From Thermohalobaculum sp039816045 (lineage in GTDB: Bacteria > Pseudomonadota > Alphaproteobacteria > Rhodobacterales > Rhodobacteraceae), in assembly GCA_039816045.1 (NCBI GenBank), contig JBCBYB010000007.1:62001-126000 (forward strand): 64,000 nt of DNA, given 5' to 3'. Positions 50,485-58,770 of this stretch are shown in pieces; positions within the stretch are counted from its first letter, which is position 1, and each line of letters opens with the position of its first letter. The notes below the pieces were generated by a model, which worked only from the letters and a program-made list of their open reading frames with translations, did no database searches and was not told where the DNA came from. A program made the translations under genes and the position numbers.

Positions 50485-51909
50485 ATGGCGAAGTTCGGGG
50501 GAACGGCCTCACCGCAGGCAGTGTTGAAGCAGGCTATGGTCTTGCACCAGGCCGGGCGTCTGCAAGAGGCCGTCGCGCATTATCGCCAGGTGCTCAAGAG
50601 CCATCCGAATTCGGCGCCGGTGCTCACCTATTGCGGGGCGGCGCTGCTGGGTCTCAAGCAGAGCTTCGAGGCGCAACAGATGCTCGCCGCTGCGGTTGCC
50701 GCCGATTCGAAGAACGCCGATGCGCATACCTATCTCGGCAATGCCCACCAGATGGCGGGGCGGTTGGAGCAGGCCGCGCAGTCCTATGCGGCGGCGCTGG
50801 AGATCCAGCCCAACAACGCGGCGCTCCAGAACAATCTGGGGGTGCTTCTGCAGAAACGCGGGTGCTGTGAGGCGGCGATAGGGCATTTCCAGAAGGCCGT
50901 GACGCTGCAGCCGCGTTATGCGCAGGCGCTCAACAACCTCGCCCAGGCGGAGGTAAAGCGGGGCCAGCCGGCGGCGGCACAGGCCGCAGCGTCAAAGGCG
51001 GTGGAGATCGAGCCGTCCTATGCGGAGGCGCACAACACGCTGGGCTCAGCGCAGAGCGCCATTGGCGACCATGCAGCGGCGATCTGCAGTTTTCGCAAAG
51101 CGGTGGAGCTTCGCCCGAAATACACCGAGGCGCTCCACAATCTCGCGGTTGCTTTAGTGATCGACGGGGAGGCGGTGGAGGCGGTCGATATGTGCAACCG
51201 GACGCTGGCCCTCGCTCCGGCCAGCATCCCGGCGCTCGCGACCAAGACGGTGGCGCTTGGTCAGGCGGAGCGGGACGGTGAGATGGCAGCACTCATCGGC
51301 TATGGCACCCACATCCGCGCGCATACGGTCGATCCGACCCCGGACTATCCCGACCTTGCCACGTTCAACGCGGATCTGGTGGAGCAGATCCTAGCGCATC
51401 CGAGCCTGGCCTTCGAGCCGGACGGGCATGCGACCCGGAAGGGTCGGCACACGGGCGAGTTGCTGAGCGGGGAGCCCGGCCCCTTCGCCACTTTTGAGCG
51501 GATCATCAACGATGCGGTCGAGGCCTATCGCACCGCGCAGCCTCCGGGGCCCTGTCATCCGGTGAACGCGACGGCGCCAAAGCGCTGGGCGCTCACGGCC
51601 TGGTCCGTGGTGTTCGAGGAGGAGGGCCACCAGGTCCCGCATATCCACGAGTCGGGCTGGCTCTCCGGTGTCTACTATCCCAAGGTGCCTTGCGATATCG
51701 GCGAGAGCGCCGAGGATCCCCGCGGCTGGATCGAGTTCGGCCGGCCGCAGGCGCTCTATGGCGCGACGCGCATGCCTCCGGTGCATCTGATCAGGCCGGA
51801 AGAGGGGCTGATCGTGCTCTTCCCCTCCTATGCCTTCCATTGCACCGTGCCCACCGGCAGTCGCGAGTTGCGGGTCAGTGTGGCCTTCGACGTGATGCCG
51901 CGCGGATAG
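50485..51909 (+). CDS. TPR-repeat protein with putative 2-oxoglutarate/iron oxygenase domain
   Basis: The 474-residue product has about eight TPR-like units (residues 10-290), with LHQAGRLQEAVAHYRQVLKSHPNSAPVL, DAHTYLGNAHQMAGRLEQAAQSYAAALEI and AEAHNTLGSAQSAIGDHAAAI. From about residue 320 is a 2OG-Fe(II) oxygenase fold (PF13759-like by memory): WSVVFEEEGHQVPHIHESGWLSGVYYPKVP with His and Glu candidates near 385, and EEGLIVLFPSYAFHCTVPTGSRELRVSVAFDV with a final His near 451 and Arg. ATG 50485 follows GGGGAGCAGGGAC. It lies between fdhB and fdhG with no clear link to formate. Its substrate is unknown. Confidence 0.8.
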   Translation: MAKFGGTASPQAVLKQAMVLHQAGRLQEAVAHYRQVLKSHPNSAPVLTYCGAALLGLKQSFEAQQMLAAAVAADSKNADAHTYLGNAHQMAGRLEQAAQSYAAALEIQPNNAALQNNLGVLLQKRGCCEAAIGHFQKAVTLQPRYAQALNNLAQAEVKRGQPAAAQAAASKAVEIEPSYAEAHNTLGSAQSAIGDHAAAICSFRKAVELRPKYTEALHNLAVALVIDGEAVEAVDMCNRTLALAPASIPALATKTVALGQAERDGEMAALIGYGTHIRAHTVDPTPDYPDLATFNADLVEQILAHPSLAFEPDGHATRKGRHTGELLSGEPGPFATFERIINDAVEAYRTAQPPGPCHPVNATAPKRWALTAWSVVFEEEGHQVPHIHESGWLSGVYYPKVPCDIGESAEDPRGWIEFGRPQALYGATRMPPVHLIRPEEGLIVLFPSYAFHCTVPTGSRELRVSVAFDVMPRG

Positions 51910-51923
51910 CGCAACCGCCTGGG

Positions 51924-52169
51924 TCAGAGCTCTGCGCGGTACCGGCGGGGCAAGTGCTCGATCACCGCGCGTGTCACGCGCTGTGCCACCGGGGCCGCGA
52001 AGAGAGCCCCGACAATCCCGATCGGCAGCGCCATCGACCAGGCGGTCAACCAGCGCCAGACGAAGTCGCCGCCGAGGCCCGTGTTGATCGCCGTCACCGC
52101 GGCGGACATCAGAAAGGTCATGATCGTGGCCATGACCACAAGGAAGACGTGGCGCGCTGTGGGGCTCAT
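51924..52169 (-). CDS. DUF2798-like small membrane protein
   Basis: The 81-residue product has two hydrophobic segments: FLVVMATIMTFLMSAAVTAI and WLTAWSMALPIGIVGALFAAPVA, followed by TRAVIEHLPRRYRAEL. This fits the DUF2798 family of small two-helix membrane proteins. The ATG at 52169 is chosen because the longer frame has no membrane character before it. It is on the opposite strand to its neighbours and convergent with the TPR gene, so it is an independent unit. No function known. Confidence 0.72.
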   Translation of the reverse strand: MSPTARHVFLVVMATIMTFLMSAAVTAINTGLGGDFVWRWLTAWSMALPIGIVGALFAAPVAQRVTRAVIEHLPRRYRAEL

Positions 52170-52361
52170 GGATCTCTCCGGTTTTGCGTTTCGGATAAGG
52201 GCGATATGGGGGCGCCTCTGGCCGGCATAAGCCCGCCAATGCGCAGGACAGTCTTGCGATTTGCGCCAGAATGGGCGCATCCATAGGCCGAGCCTTGCTT
52301 GACTTATGCCCCCCATGCCAACACCTTGCCGGGCAAAAGAGATAAGCCAGGGAGGCCGTTC

Positions 52362-53642
52362 ATGTCGTCACTCACCCCCGCTCTCTCCGCGATTCGTCCC
52401 GCAGTCGCCGCTTTTCTTACCTGCCTGCTCGCCCTTGCGGTGATCGCAAGCGCAGACCGAGCCATCGCGCAGGACCAGGGCGACGCGGCCACTCCAGCGA
52501 TCTCGCTCGAAGAGGTGATGAACCAGACCCAGCGGACCGCTGGAGGCTCGGTGCGTCCGCCTGCCAATGCGGTGGTGCCGATCCCGATGGAGCCCGGCGC
52601 CGGCCGCATGCCCGATGCGCAGCCGACGGGGCCGAAGAACCCGCTCGATCCGCTCGGCACCCGCGGGGCGAACTCCGACACCACCCTCTGGCACGAGATC
52701 CGGCGCGGCGAGACCTTCACCACCCAGGCCTCGAACCCGCAGTCGGCCTTTCTTGTGCAGGATGCGGGCGTCGGCTGGCTCGAGCTCCGCGCCAAAGGCG
52801 GGCCGCTGCAGACCTGGGGCGCCTATGCGCTCGGCGGCATCCTGGCGCTGCTGGTGCTGTTCTTCCTGCTCCGTGGCCGCATCAAGATCGAGCACGGGCT
52901 GTCTGGTCAGCTGATCCAGCGCTTTGCCGGATGGGAGCGGTTCGGTCACTGGATGCTGGCAACCTCGTTTATCCTGCTGGCGCTGACCGGGCTGAACCTG
53001 CTCTTCGGCAAGGACTATCTGATGCCGCTGATCGGCAAGGATGCATTCGCAGAGCTCACCATCGCGGGCAAGTGGATCCACAACAACGTCGCCTGGGCGT
53101 TCATGCTCGCGCTGGTCTGGATCTTCGTCGCCTGGGTCGTCCACAACCTGCCGAGCTATTATGACCTGGTCTGGTTCGCGAAGGGTGGCGGCATCCTCTT
53201 CAAAGGCGTGCATCCGCCGTCGAAGAAGTTCAACGCCGGTCAGAAGCTGATCTTCTGGAGCACCATCGTGCTCGGCGCGTCGGTCTCGGCCTCCGGGCTG
53301 TCGCTGCTCTTCCCCTATGAGCTGCCGATGTTCGCCGCGACCTTCGAGAAGATGAACGAGTTCGGCATCTCCGAGGCCCTGCTCGGCTACACGCTGGTGA
53401 CCGAGCTCACGATGATCGAGGAGATGCAGTACGCGCAGCTCTGGCATACCATCGTGGCGCTGGCGATGATCGTGATCATCCTCGCGCATATCTATATCGG
53501 CTCGGTCGGCATGCAGGGGGCCTTCGCTGCCATGGGGTCGGGCATGGTCGACCGCAACTGGGCCAAGGAGCACCACAACCTCTGGGTTGAGGACGAGGAC
53601 CGCCGTGCAGCAAAGCAGGGTGCGGCCACCCCGGCCGAGTGA
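52362..53642 (+). CDS. fdhG: Formate dehydrogenase gamma (cytochrome b) subunit
   Basis: The 426-residue product is the membrane cytochrome b subunit that passes electrons to quinone. A signal peptide precedes a long periplasmic part (about 40-150). Five hydrophobic segments lie near 152-172, 195-216, 243-263, 300-322 and 360-385. Haem-ligand candidates are in ERFGHWMLATSFILLALTGL, NNVAWAFMLALVWIFVAWVVHNL and LWHTIVALAMIVIILAHIYIG, as expected for FdnI/FdoI-like subunits. The WKGVHPPSKKFNAGQKLIFW-like loop (GVHPPSKKFNAGQK) is a family hallmark. A GGGAGGCCGTTC site precedes the start. It heads a unit with the WD40-cytochrome c. Confidence 0.92.
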   Translation: MSSLTPALSAIRPAVAAFLTCLLALAVIASADRAIAQDQGDAATPAISLEEVMNQTQRTAGGSVRPPANAVVPIPMEPGAGRMPDAQPTGPKNPLDPLGTRGANSDTTLWHEIRRGETFTTQASNPQSAFLVQDAGVGWLELRAKGGPLQTWGAYALGGILALLVLFFLLRGRIKIEHGLSGQLIQRFAGWERFGHWMLATSFILLALTGLNLLFGKDYLMPLIGKDAFAELTIAGKWIHNNVAWAFMLALVWIFVAWVVHNLPSYYDLVWFAKGGGILFKGVHPPSKKFNAGQKLIFWSTIVLGASVSASGLSLLFPYELPMFAATFEKMNEFGISEALLGYTLVTELTMIEEMQYAQLWHTIVALAMIVIILAHIYIGSVGMQGAFAAMGSGMVDRNWAKEHHNLWVEDEDRRAAKQGAATPAE

Positions 53643-53646
53643 TCCG

Positions 53647-54969
53647 ATGCAGCGCTGGGTTCTGGCGGCGGCGCTGATCGCGGGCTCCTTAGGTGCCCCT
53701 GCCGCCGCGAACGGTCTGCGGTTGGAGGGCCACGGAGGTCCGGTGAAGGGTGTCGCTGTCTCAGCCGATGGCAGCCGCGCCCTGACCGCGAGCTTCGACT
53801 ATTCGGTCGGGATCTGGTCGGTCGAGGAGGGCCGCCTGATCGCCTGGGCCGAGGGGCACGAGGCCGCGGCCAACGCGGTCGCCTTCCATCCGGACGGGCG
53901 GATCCTGTCGGTCGGGGATGATTTCGACCTGATCCTCTGGAGTGCCGAGGGCGCGCTCTTGCAGCGCTTCGAGGGCCATCAGGGCAAGCTGCTGGCGGTG
54001 GCGTTGTCACCGGACGGGCGCATGGCCGCCACCGCAGGATGGGACGGCGCGATCGGGCTTTGGGATCTAGACACGGGCGCCTCTGCCGGCTGGCTTCGCG
54101 GGCACAAGGCGAATGTGAACGATGTTGTCTTCTCGCCCGATGGCGCCGTGCTCTACAGCGCGTCCTATGATGGAACGATCCGGGTTTGGGACCTCGCCGA
54201 GCAAGCCGAGCGTGAGACGCTGGTCTCCCACGGGTTCGGCATCAACCGGATGGTCCTGGGCGCGGGCTGGCTCGCTTACGGCGCGGTCGACGGCGCCGTG
54301 CGGGTGTTGGATCTGGCGACGCGCGAAACCCTGGCGGATCTGACCGCCGACCGCCGCCCGATCCTGGCGCTGGCCATGACGCCCGAGGGCGACCAGCTCG
54401 CCGTCGGCGATGGCGAGGGGCACATCATGGTGATCGACACCGCGGACTGGTCGATCGCGCGCGACTTCCGCGCCGCCGCCCGCGGACCGATCTGGGCGCT
54501 CGCCTGGGACGGAGACGGCCGGGTGCTCGCGGGCGGCCTGGCGGACGAGGCGGCGTTCTGGCCGGTCACCTCCGATGGCGGAAGCCTCTTTGCCGAGGGC
54601 GAGCGCCACTTTCAACGCGACCCCTCGGAGATGTCGAACGGAGAGCGCCAGTTCGTGCGCAAATGCGCGGTCTGCCATACGCTCGATCCCGATGGCGCGC
54701 GGCGGGCCGGGCCCTCGCTCCATGGGGTCTTCGGGCGCCGCGCCGGCAGTCTGCCGGGCTATCGGTATTCGCCCGCGCTCACCGGGCTCGATATGATCTG
54801 GAACGCCGAGACCATCGACAGGCTCTTCGCCGAAGGGCCGGACCATGTGACGCCGGGGTCCAAGATGCCCATGCAGCAGATCGCCAAGCCGTCGGACCGG
54901 GCCGATCTCATTGCCTTTCTGAGGGCCAACACGGCGTCCAGCGGCGCCAGCGGAGGACAGACCGAATGA
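53647..54969 (+). CDS. WD40 beta-propeller fused to cytochrome c
   Basis: The 440-residue periplasmic protein has a signal peptide, then about seven WD40-type repeats (25-315), for example GHGGPVKGVAVSADGSRALTASFDYSVGIWSVE, GHQGKLLAVALSPDGRMAATAGWDGAIGLWDLD and GHKANVNDVVFSPDGAVLYSASYDGTIRVWDL. From about 325 comes a class I cytochrome c with the haem motif CAVCH near 340, GARRAGPSLHGVFGRRAGSLPGY, and the Met ligand in GSKMPMQQI near 405. It starts five bases after fdhG and overlaps the next small gene, so co-transcription with fdhG is very likely. It may accept electrons or dock partners. This fusion is unusual. Confidence 0.87.
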   Translation: MQRWVLAAALIAGSLGAPAAANGLRLEGHGGPVKGVAVSADGSRALTASFDYSVGIWSVEEGRLIAWAEGHEAAANAVAFHPDGRILSVGDDFDLILWSAEGALLQRFEGHQGKLLAVALSPDGRMAATAGWDGAIGLWDLDTGASAGWLRGHKANVNDVVFSPDGAVLYSASYDGTIRVWDLAEQAERETLVSHGFGINRMVLGAGWLAYGAVDGAVRVLDLATRETLADLTADRRPILALAMTPEGDQLAVGDGEGHIMVIDTADWSIARDFRAAARGPIWALAWDGDGRVLAGGLADEAAFWPVTSDGGSLFAEGERHFQRDPSEMSNGERQFVRKCAVCHTLDPDGARRAGPSLHGVFGRRAGSLPGYRYSPALTGLDMIWNAETIDRLFAEGPDHVTPGSKMPMQQIAKPSDRADLIAFLRANTASSGASGGQTE

Positions 54970-55094
54970 AAGCCTTTCTCGTCGCCATTGTCGCCCTCGC
55001 CGGGCTGAGTGCCGCGGCCCCGCTCGTCCTCGACGAAATGGGGTTCTCGGCCGCCGACCAGGCCTCCGGCAACAGCGTCCGACTCGGCGACTGA
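54966..55094 (+). CDS. 42-residue peptide with a signal-like N-terminus
   Basis: An ATG overlapping the cytochrome c stop (ATGA) opens a 42-codon frame. The product reads KAFLVAIVALAGLSAAAPLVL followed by DEMGFSAADQASGNSVRLGD. This is a Lys then a hydrophobic stretch, an Ala-rich cleavage site and a short polar end, so a small secreted or membrane-anchored peptide. Its place at the end of the formate dehydrogenase unit and its translational coupling support reality. It is too short for confident annotation. The next gene, cobD, starts seven bases later. Confidence 0.55.
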   Translation: MKAFLVAIVALAGLSAAAPLVLDEMGFSAADQASGNSVRLGD

Positions 55095-55101
55095 CGCGGG
55101 C

Positions 55102-56001
55102 GTGCTGGCGCTTGCGCTGGCATTGGACGCGGCCTTTGGGGAACCGGAGGCGCTGTGGCGCCGTGTGCCCCATCCGGTGGTTCTGATCGGTCGGGCGATC
55201 TCGGCGCTGGAGGCGTGGCTCAACCAAGGGGCAGGGCGGCGCGCCAAGGGTGTGTTCGGGCTCGTTCTGCTGGTGGTTCCTCTGGGGGCCGGGGCATGGG
55301 CCCTCTCTCATCCAGCGCTCTACGGTGTGGCCGAGGTGGCGCTGGCCGCCATTCTCCTCGCGCAACGGAGCCTGGTCGAGCATGTGGGGGCTGTGGCGGA
55401 CGAGCTCGACCAAGGGCTGGTGGAGGGTCGCAAAGCCGTGGCGATGATCGTAGGGCGCGACCCGGAACAGCTCGATAAGGCGGGTGTCGCCCGCGCCGCC
55501 ATAGAGTCCGCTGCCGAGAACTTCTCCGACGGGCTTGTGGCGCCGGCCTTCTGGTTCGCCGTCGGGGGCCTGCCGGGGATCGTGCTCTACAAGGCGGTGA
55601 ACACGGCGGACTCGATGATCGGCCACCGGACCGAGCGCTATGAGGCCTATGGCTGGGCGGCGGCGCGGCTCGACGATCTGCTGAACCTCGTGCCCGCGCG
55701 GCTCTCGGCCCTGCTGATCGCAGCGGCGGGGGCGGCTCCCCACGCGCTCTCGATCACCTGGCGGGATGCGCGCCTTCACCGCTCCCCCAATGCCGGCTGG
55801 CCCGAGGCCGCGATGGCCGCCGGCCTCGGCGTCGCGCTCTCTGGCCCGCGCAGCTACGGCGGGCAGCCGACCGACGAACCCTGGGTCAACGCTGAGGGCC
55901 GCCGCGACCCGGGCGCTGCCGAGATCCGCCGCGCCTGCACGCTCCTCTGGCGGGCCTGGGGGATCGTGCTCGCCCTTGCCCTGACGCTCGTGCTCCTCTA
56001 G
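55102..56001 (+). CDS. cobD: Adenosylcobinamide-phosphate synthase
   Basis: CobD/CbiB joins adenosylcobyric acid with aminopropanol (phosphate) in cobalamin synthesis and is an integral membrane protein. The 299-residue product has the family motifs HPVVLIGRAI, AAIESAAENFSDGLVAPAFWFAVGGLPG, YKAVNTADSMIGHRTERYEAYGWAAARLDDLLNLVPARLSALLI and EPWVNAEGRRDPGAAEIRRACTLLWRAW. A GTG at 55102 is the best start by family length; several hydrophobic segments are present. No other cob gene is in the window. It may be coupled with the peptide gene before it. Confidence 0.92.
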   Translation: MLALALALDAAFGEPEALWRRVPHPVVLIGRAISALEAWLNQGAGRRAKGVFGLVLLVVPLGAGAWALSHPALYGVAEVALAAILLAQRSLVEHVGAVADELDQGLVEGRKAVAMIVGRDPEQLDKAGVARAAIESAAENFSDGLVAPAFWFAVGGLPGIVLYKAVNTADSMIGHRTERYEAYGWAAARLDDLLNLVPARLSALLIAAAGAAPHALSITWRDARLHRSPNAGWPEAAMAAGLGVALSGPRSYGGQPTDEPWVNAEGRRDPGAAEIRRACTLLWRAWGIVLALALTLVLL

Positions 56002-56025
56002 CCCGGCGGGAAACAGGAGACCGAC

Positions 56026-56436
56026 ATGGCCGACACCCCCAAAGGCGAGATCACGCTGCAGACCCTCGCGATGCCCGCCGACACCAACGCGAACGGCGAC
56101 ATCTTCGGCGGCTGGCTGATGGGGCAGATGGATCTCGGCGCGTCCGTGCTGGCGCGCCGCCGCGCGGCCGGCCGGGTCGCAACGGTCGCCGTCGAAGCGA
56201 TGACCTTCCATCAGGCGGTCAAGGTCGGCGACGTGGTCTCGATCCACTCCGACATGCTGCGTGAGGGGCGATCCTCTATGCGCATCGGTGTTGAGGTCTG
56301 GATCACCCGCCAGCCCATGGGCGACCACGTCAAGGTCACCGAGGCCACCTTCACTTTCGTTGCAATCAACGAGAGCGGCCGCTCGCGTCCCCTGCCGGAC
56401 CGCACAGGCGGGCTGGACCGCTTCGCAGACGCCTGA
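56026..56436 (+). CDS. YciA-like acyl-CoA thioesterase
   Basis: The 136-residue hotdog protein has the YciA-type signature PADTNANGDIFGGWLMGQMDLGASVLARRRAAGRVATVAVEAMTFHQAVKVGDVVSIHSDM, which includes the Asp of the active site. The C-terminal part KVTEATFTFVAINESGRSRPLP is also typical. YciA hydrolyses a range of acyl-CoA thioesters. The N-terminus begins with a Thr/Pro-rich stretch. A GGGAAACAGGAGACC ribosome region precedes the ATG. It is 25 bases after cobD and 13 bases before parC. Confidence 0.9.
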   Translation: MADTPKGEITLQTLAMPADTNANGDIFGGWLMGQMDLGASVLARRRAAGRVATVAVEAMTFHQAVKVGDVVSIHSDMLREGRSSMRIGVEVWITRQPMGDHVKVTEATFTFVAINESGRSRPLPDRTGGLDRFADA

Positions 56437-56448
56437 TACGCAGCCGCC

Positions 56449-58770
56449 ATGGCAGATGGCGACGACGACCGCGACGAGACCCGCGAGATCCCCGAGCCCC
56501 TCGGGCGGGCGCTCGGCGAGCGCTATCTGACCTATGCGCTCTCGACGATCATGCATCGGGCGCTGCCGGATGCCCGCGACGGGCTGAAGCCGGTCCACCG
56601 GCGCATCCTTTATGCGATGAACAACCTGAACCTCTCGCCGACCAGCGGGTTCCTGAAATGCGCCAAGATCTCTGGCGACACCATGGGCGACTACCACCCC
56701 CATGGCGACGGTGCGATCTATGACGCTCTGGTGCGGCTCGCGCAGGATTTCTCGCAGCGCTATCCGCTGATCGAAGGCCAGGGGAACTTCGGCAACATCG
56801 ACGGCGACAATGCGGCGGCCAACCGCTACACCGAGGCGCGGCTGACCGATGTGGCGCTGGCGCTGCTTGAGGGACTGGACGAGGACGCGGTCGACTTCCG
56901 CCCGAACTATGACGGGCGCAAGGAAGAGCCGGAGGTCCTCCCGGCGGCCTTCCCGAACCTGCTGGCCAATGGGGCGACCGGGATCGCCGTGGGCATGGCG
57001 ACCTCGATCCCGCCGCACAATGCGGGCGAGATTTGTGCCGCGCTTCTGCATCTGATCAAGCACCCCGAGGCGAGCATCGAGACCCTGCTCGGACACATGC
57101 CAGGACCGGATTTCCCCACCGGTGGCGTGTTGGTGGAGCCGCCGGAGAGCCTGCTCGAGGCCTACAAGACAGGACGCGGCGGGTTCCGTCTGCGCGCGAC
57201 CTGGCAGCGCGAGGACCTCGGCCGTGGGCAGTGGCAGGTGGTGGTGACCGAGATCCCCTATCAGGTCGCAAAGTCCAAGCTGATCGAGCGCATCGCCGAG
57301 CTCATCACAGCCAAGAAGCTGCCCGTGCTGGCGGACATCCGCGACGAATCCTCCGAGGATGTGCGCATCGTGCTCGAACCGCGCTCCCGCAGCGTCGAGC
57401 CCGCGATGATGATGGAGACGCTCTTCAAGCTGACGGATCTGGAGACGCGCTTCCCGCTCAACATGAACGTGCTGATCGACGGACGCACACCGCGTGTCTG
57501 CTCTCTGCGCGATGTCCTGCGCGCCTTCCTCGACCATCGCCGCGCGGTACTACAGCGGCGCTCGCGCCACCGGCTGCAGAAGATCGCGCACCGGCTGGAG
57601 GTTCTGGAGGGCTACATCATCGCCTTCCTGAACCTCGACCGGGTGATCGAGATCATCCGCACCGAGGACGAGGCAAAGCGCGCGCTGATGGAGGAAGACT
57701 GGGGCGACGGCGTCCGGCTGACCGACACCCAGGCCGAGGCGATCCTGAACATGCGGCTTCGGTCCTTGCGCCGGCTGGAGGAGATGCAGCTGCGCGAGGA
57801 GCGCGATACGCTGACCGCCGAGCAGGGGGATCTGCAGGCGCTGTTGGCGGATGAGGAGGCGCAGTGGGATAAGATTGCCGAGCAGATCCGGGAAACCCGA
57901 GAACGCTTTGGCGCGCCGCGGGCGCTGCGGTTTGTGCGCTCGGCGGAGGATGTGGCGGCGGCGCGCGCGGGGCGAGACGCGTATCCCGTGGGGGCTCGAC
58001 GGACTGCGCTGGAGTCTGCGCCTGAGATCGACGAAGTCCCGGCCGAGGCGCTGATCGAACGCGAGCCGATCACGGTTGTCTGCTCGGCCGAGGGCTGGAT
58101 CCGCGCCATGAAGGGCCACATTTCCCTCGACACCGAGGTCAAGTACCGCGACGGCGACGGGCCGAAATTCCTGTTCCACGCGCAGACGACAGACAAGCTG
58201 TTGGCGATGGCTGCCTCGGGGCGGGTGTTTACCCTCGGTGCCGATCGGCTGCCCGGCGGGCGTGGGATGGGAGAGCCGGTGCGCCTCACGGTCGATCTGG
58301 CCAATGACGATGCGCTGGTGACGCTCTTCGTGCACCGCCCAGGGGGCAAGCGGCTCATCGCCTCCTCGGCGGGCGAAGGGTTTGTGGTGGAAGAGGACGC
58401 GCTGGTGGCTCAGACCCGCACTGGACGGCAGGTTCTGACGGTGCGTGACGGGGTCACGGCGACCGTGTGCCGCCCGATCGCGCCCGGCCACACCCATGTC
58501 GCCGTGGTTGGTGAGAACCGAAAAATGCTGGTCTTTCCGCTCGATGAGATGCCGGACATGGCCCGCGGTAAGGGCGTGCGCCTCCAGAAGTACAAGGACG
58601 GCGGCATGGCGGATGCCTGCACGCTCATCTTTGCCGAGGGACTCTCATGGACCGAGAGCGGGGGAAGGACCCGTCGGGAACCTGATCTGAGCGAGTGGCT
58701 CGGCAAGCGTGCTGGCGCGGGCAGAATGGCGCCGAGAGGCTTCCCTCGAGACAACAAATTCCCAAGTTAG
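56449..58770 (+). CDS. parC: DNA topoisomerase IV subunit A
   Basis: ParC cleaves and rejoins DNA in topoisomerase IV, which decatenates daughter chromosomes, with ParE supplying ATP hydrolysis. The 773-residue product has RALPDARDGLKPVHRRILYAMN, the quinolone-related stretch SGDTMGDYHPHGDGAIYDALVRLAQDF, and the catalytic Tyr127 in NRYTEARLTDVAL. YDGRKEEPEVLPAAFPNLLANGATGIAVGMATSIPPHN is also conserved. The length and C-terminal beta-propeller-like repeats (ITVVCSAEGWIRAMKG, KLLAMAASGRVFTLGADRLPGG) suit ParC rather than GyrA, which has a longer C-terminus and a QRRGGKG box. parE is not in the window. Confidence 0.93.
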   Translation: MADGDDDRDETREIPEPLGRALGERYLTYALSTIMHRALPDARDGLKPVHRRILYAMNNLNLSPTSGFLKCAKISGDTMGDYHPHGDGAIYDALVRLAQDFSQRYPLIEGQGNFGNIDGDNAAANRYTEARLTDVALALLEGLDEDAVDFRPNYDGRKEEPEVLPAAFPNLLANGATGIAVGMATSIPPHNAGEICAALLHLIKHPEASIETLLGHMPGPDFPTGGVLVEPPESLLEAYKTGRGGFRLRATWQREDLGRGQWQVVVTEIPYQVAKSKLIERIAELITAKKLPVLADIRDESSEDVRIVLEPRSRSVEPAMMMETLFKLTDLETRFPLNMNVLIDGRTPRVCSLRDVLRAFLDHRRAVLQRRSRHRLQKIAHRLEVLEGYIIAFLNLDRVIEIIRTEDEAKRALMEEDWGDGVRLTDTQAEAILNMRLRSLRRLEEMQLREERDTLTAEQGDLQALLADEEAQWDKIAEQIRETRERFGAPRALRFVRSAEDVAAARAGRDAYPVGARRTALESAPEIDEVPAEALIEREPITVVCSAEGWIRAMKGHISLDTEVKYRDGDGPKFLFHAQTTDKLLAMAASGRVFTLGADRLPGGRGMGEPVRLTVDLANDDALVTLFVHRPGGKRLIASSAGEGFVVEEDALVAQTRTGRQVLTVRDGVTATVCRPIAPGHTHVAVVGENRKMLVFPLDEMPDMARGKGVRLQKYKDGGMADACTLIFAEGLSWTESGGRTRREPDLSEWLGKRAGAGRMAPRGFPRDNKFPS

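Noticed and set aside
54067..57537. 1156-residue minus-strand open frame opposite the cytochrome, cobD and parC genes
   Set aside because: Antisense shadow of three recognised genes; the sequence is Arg/Pro/His-rich without domain pattern.
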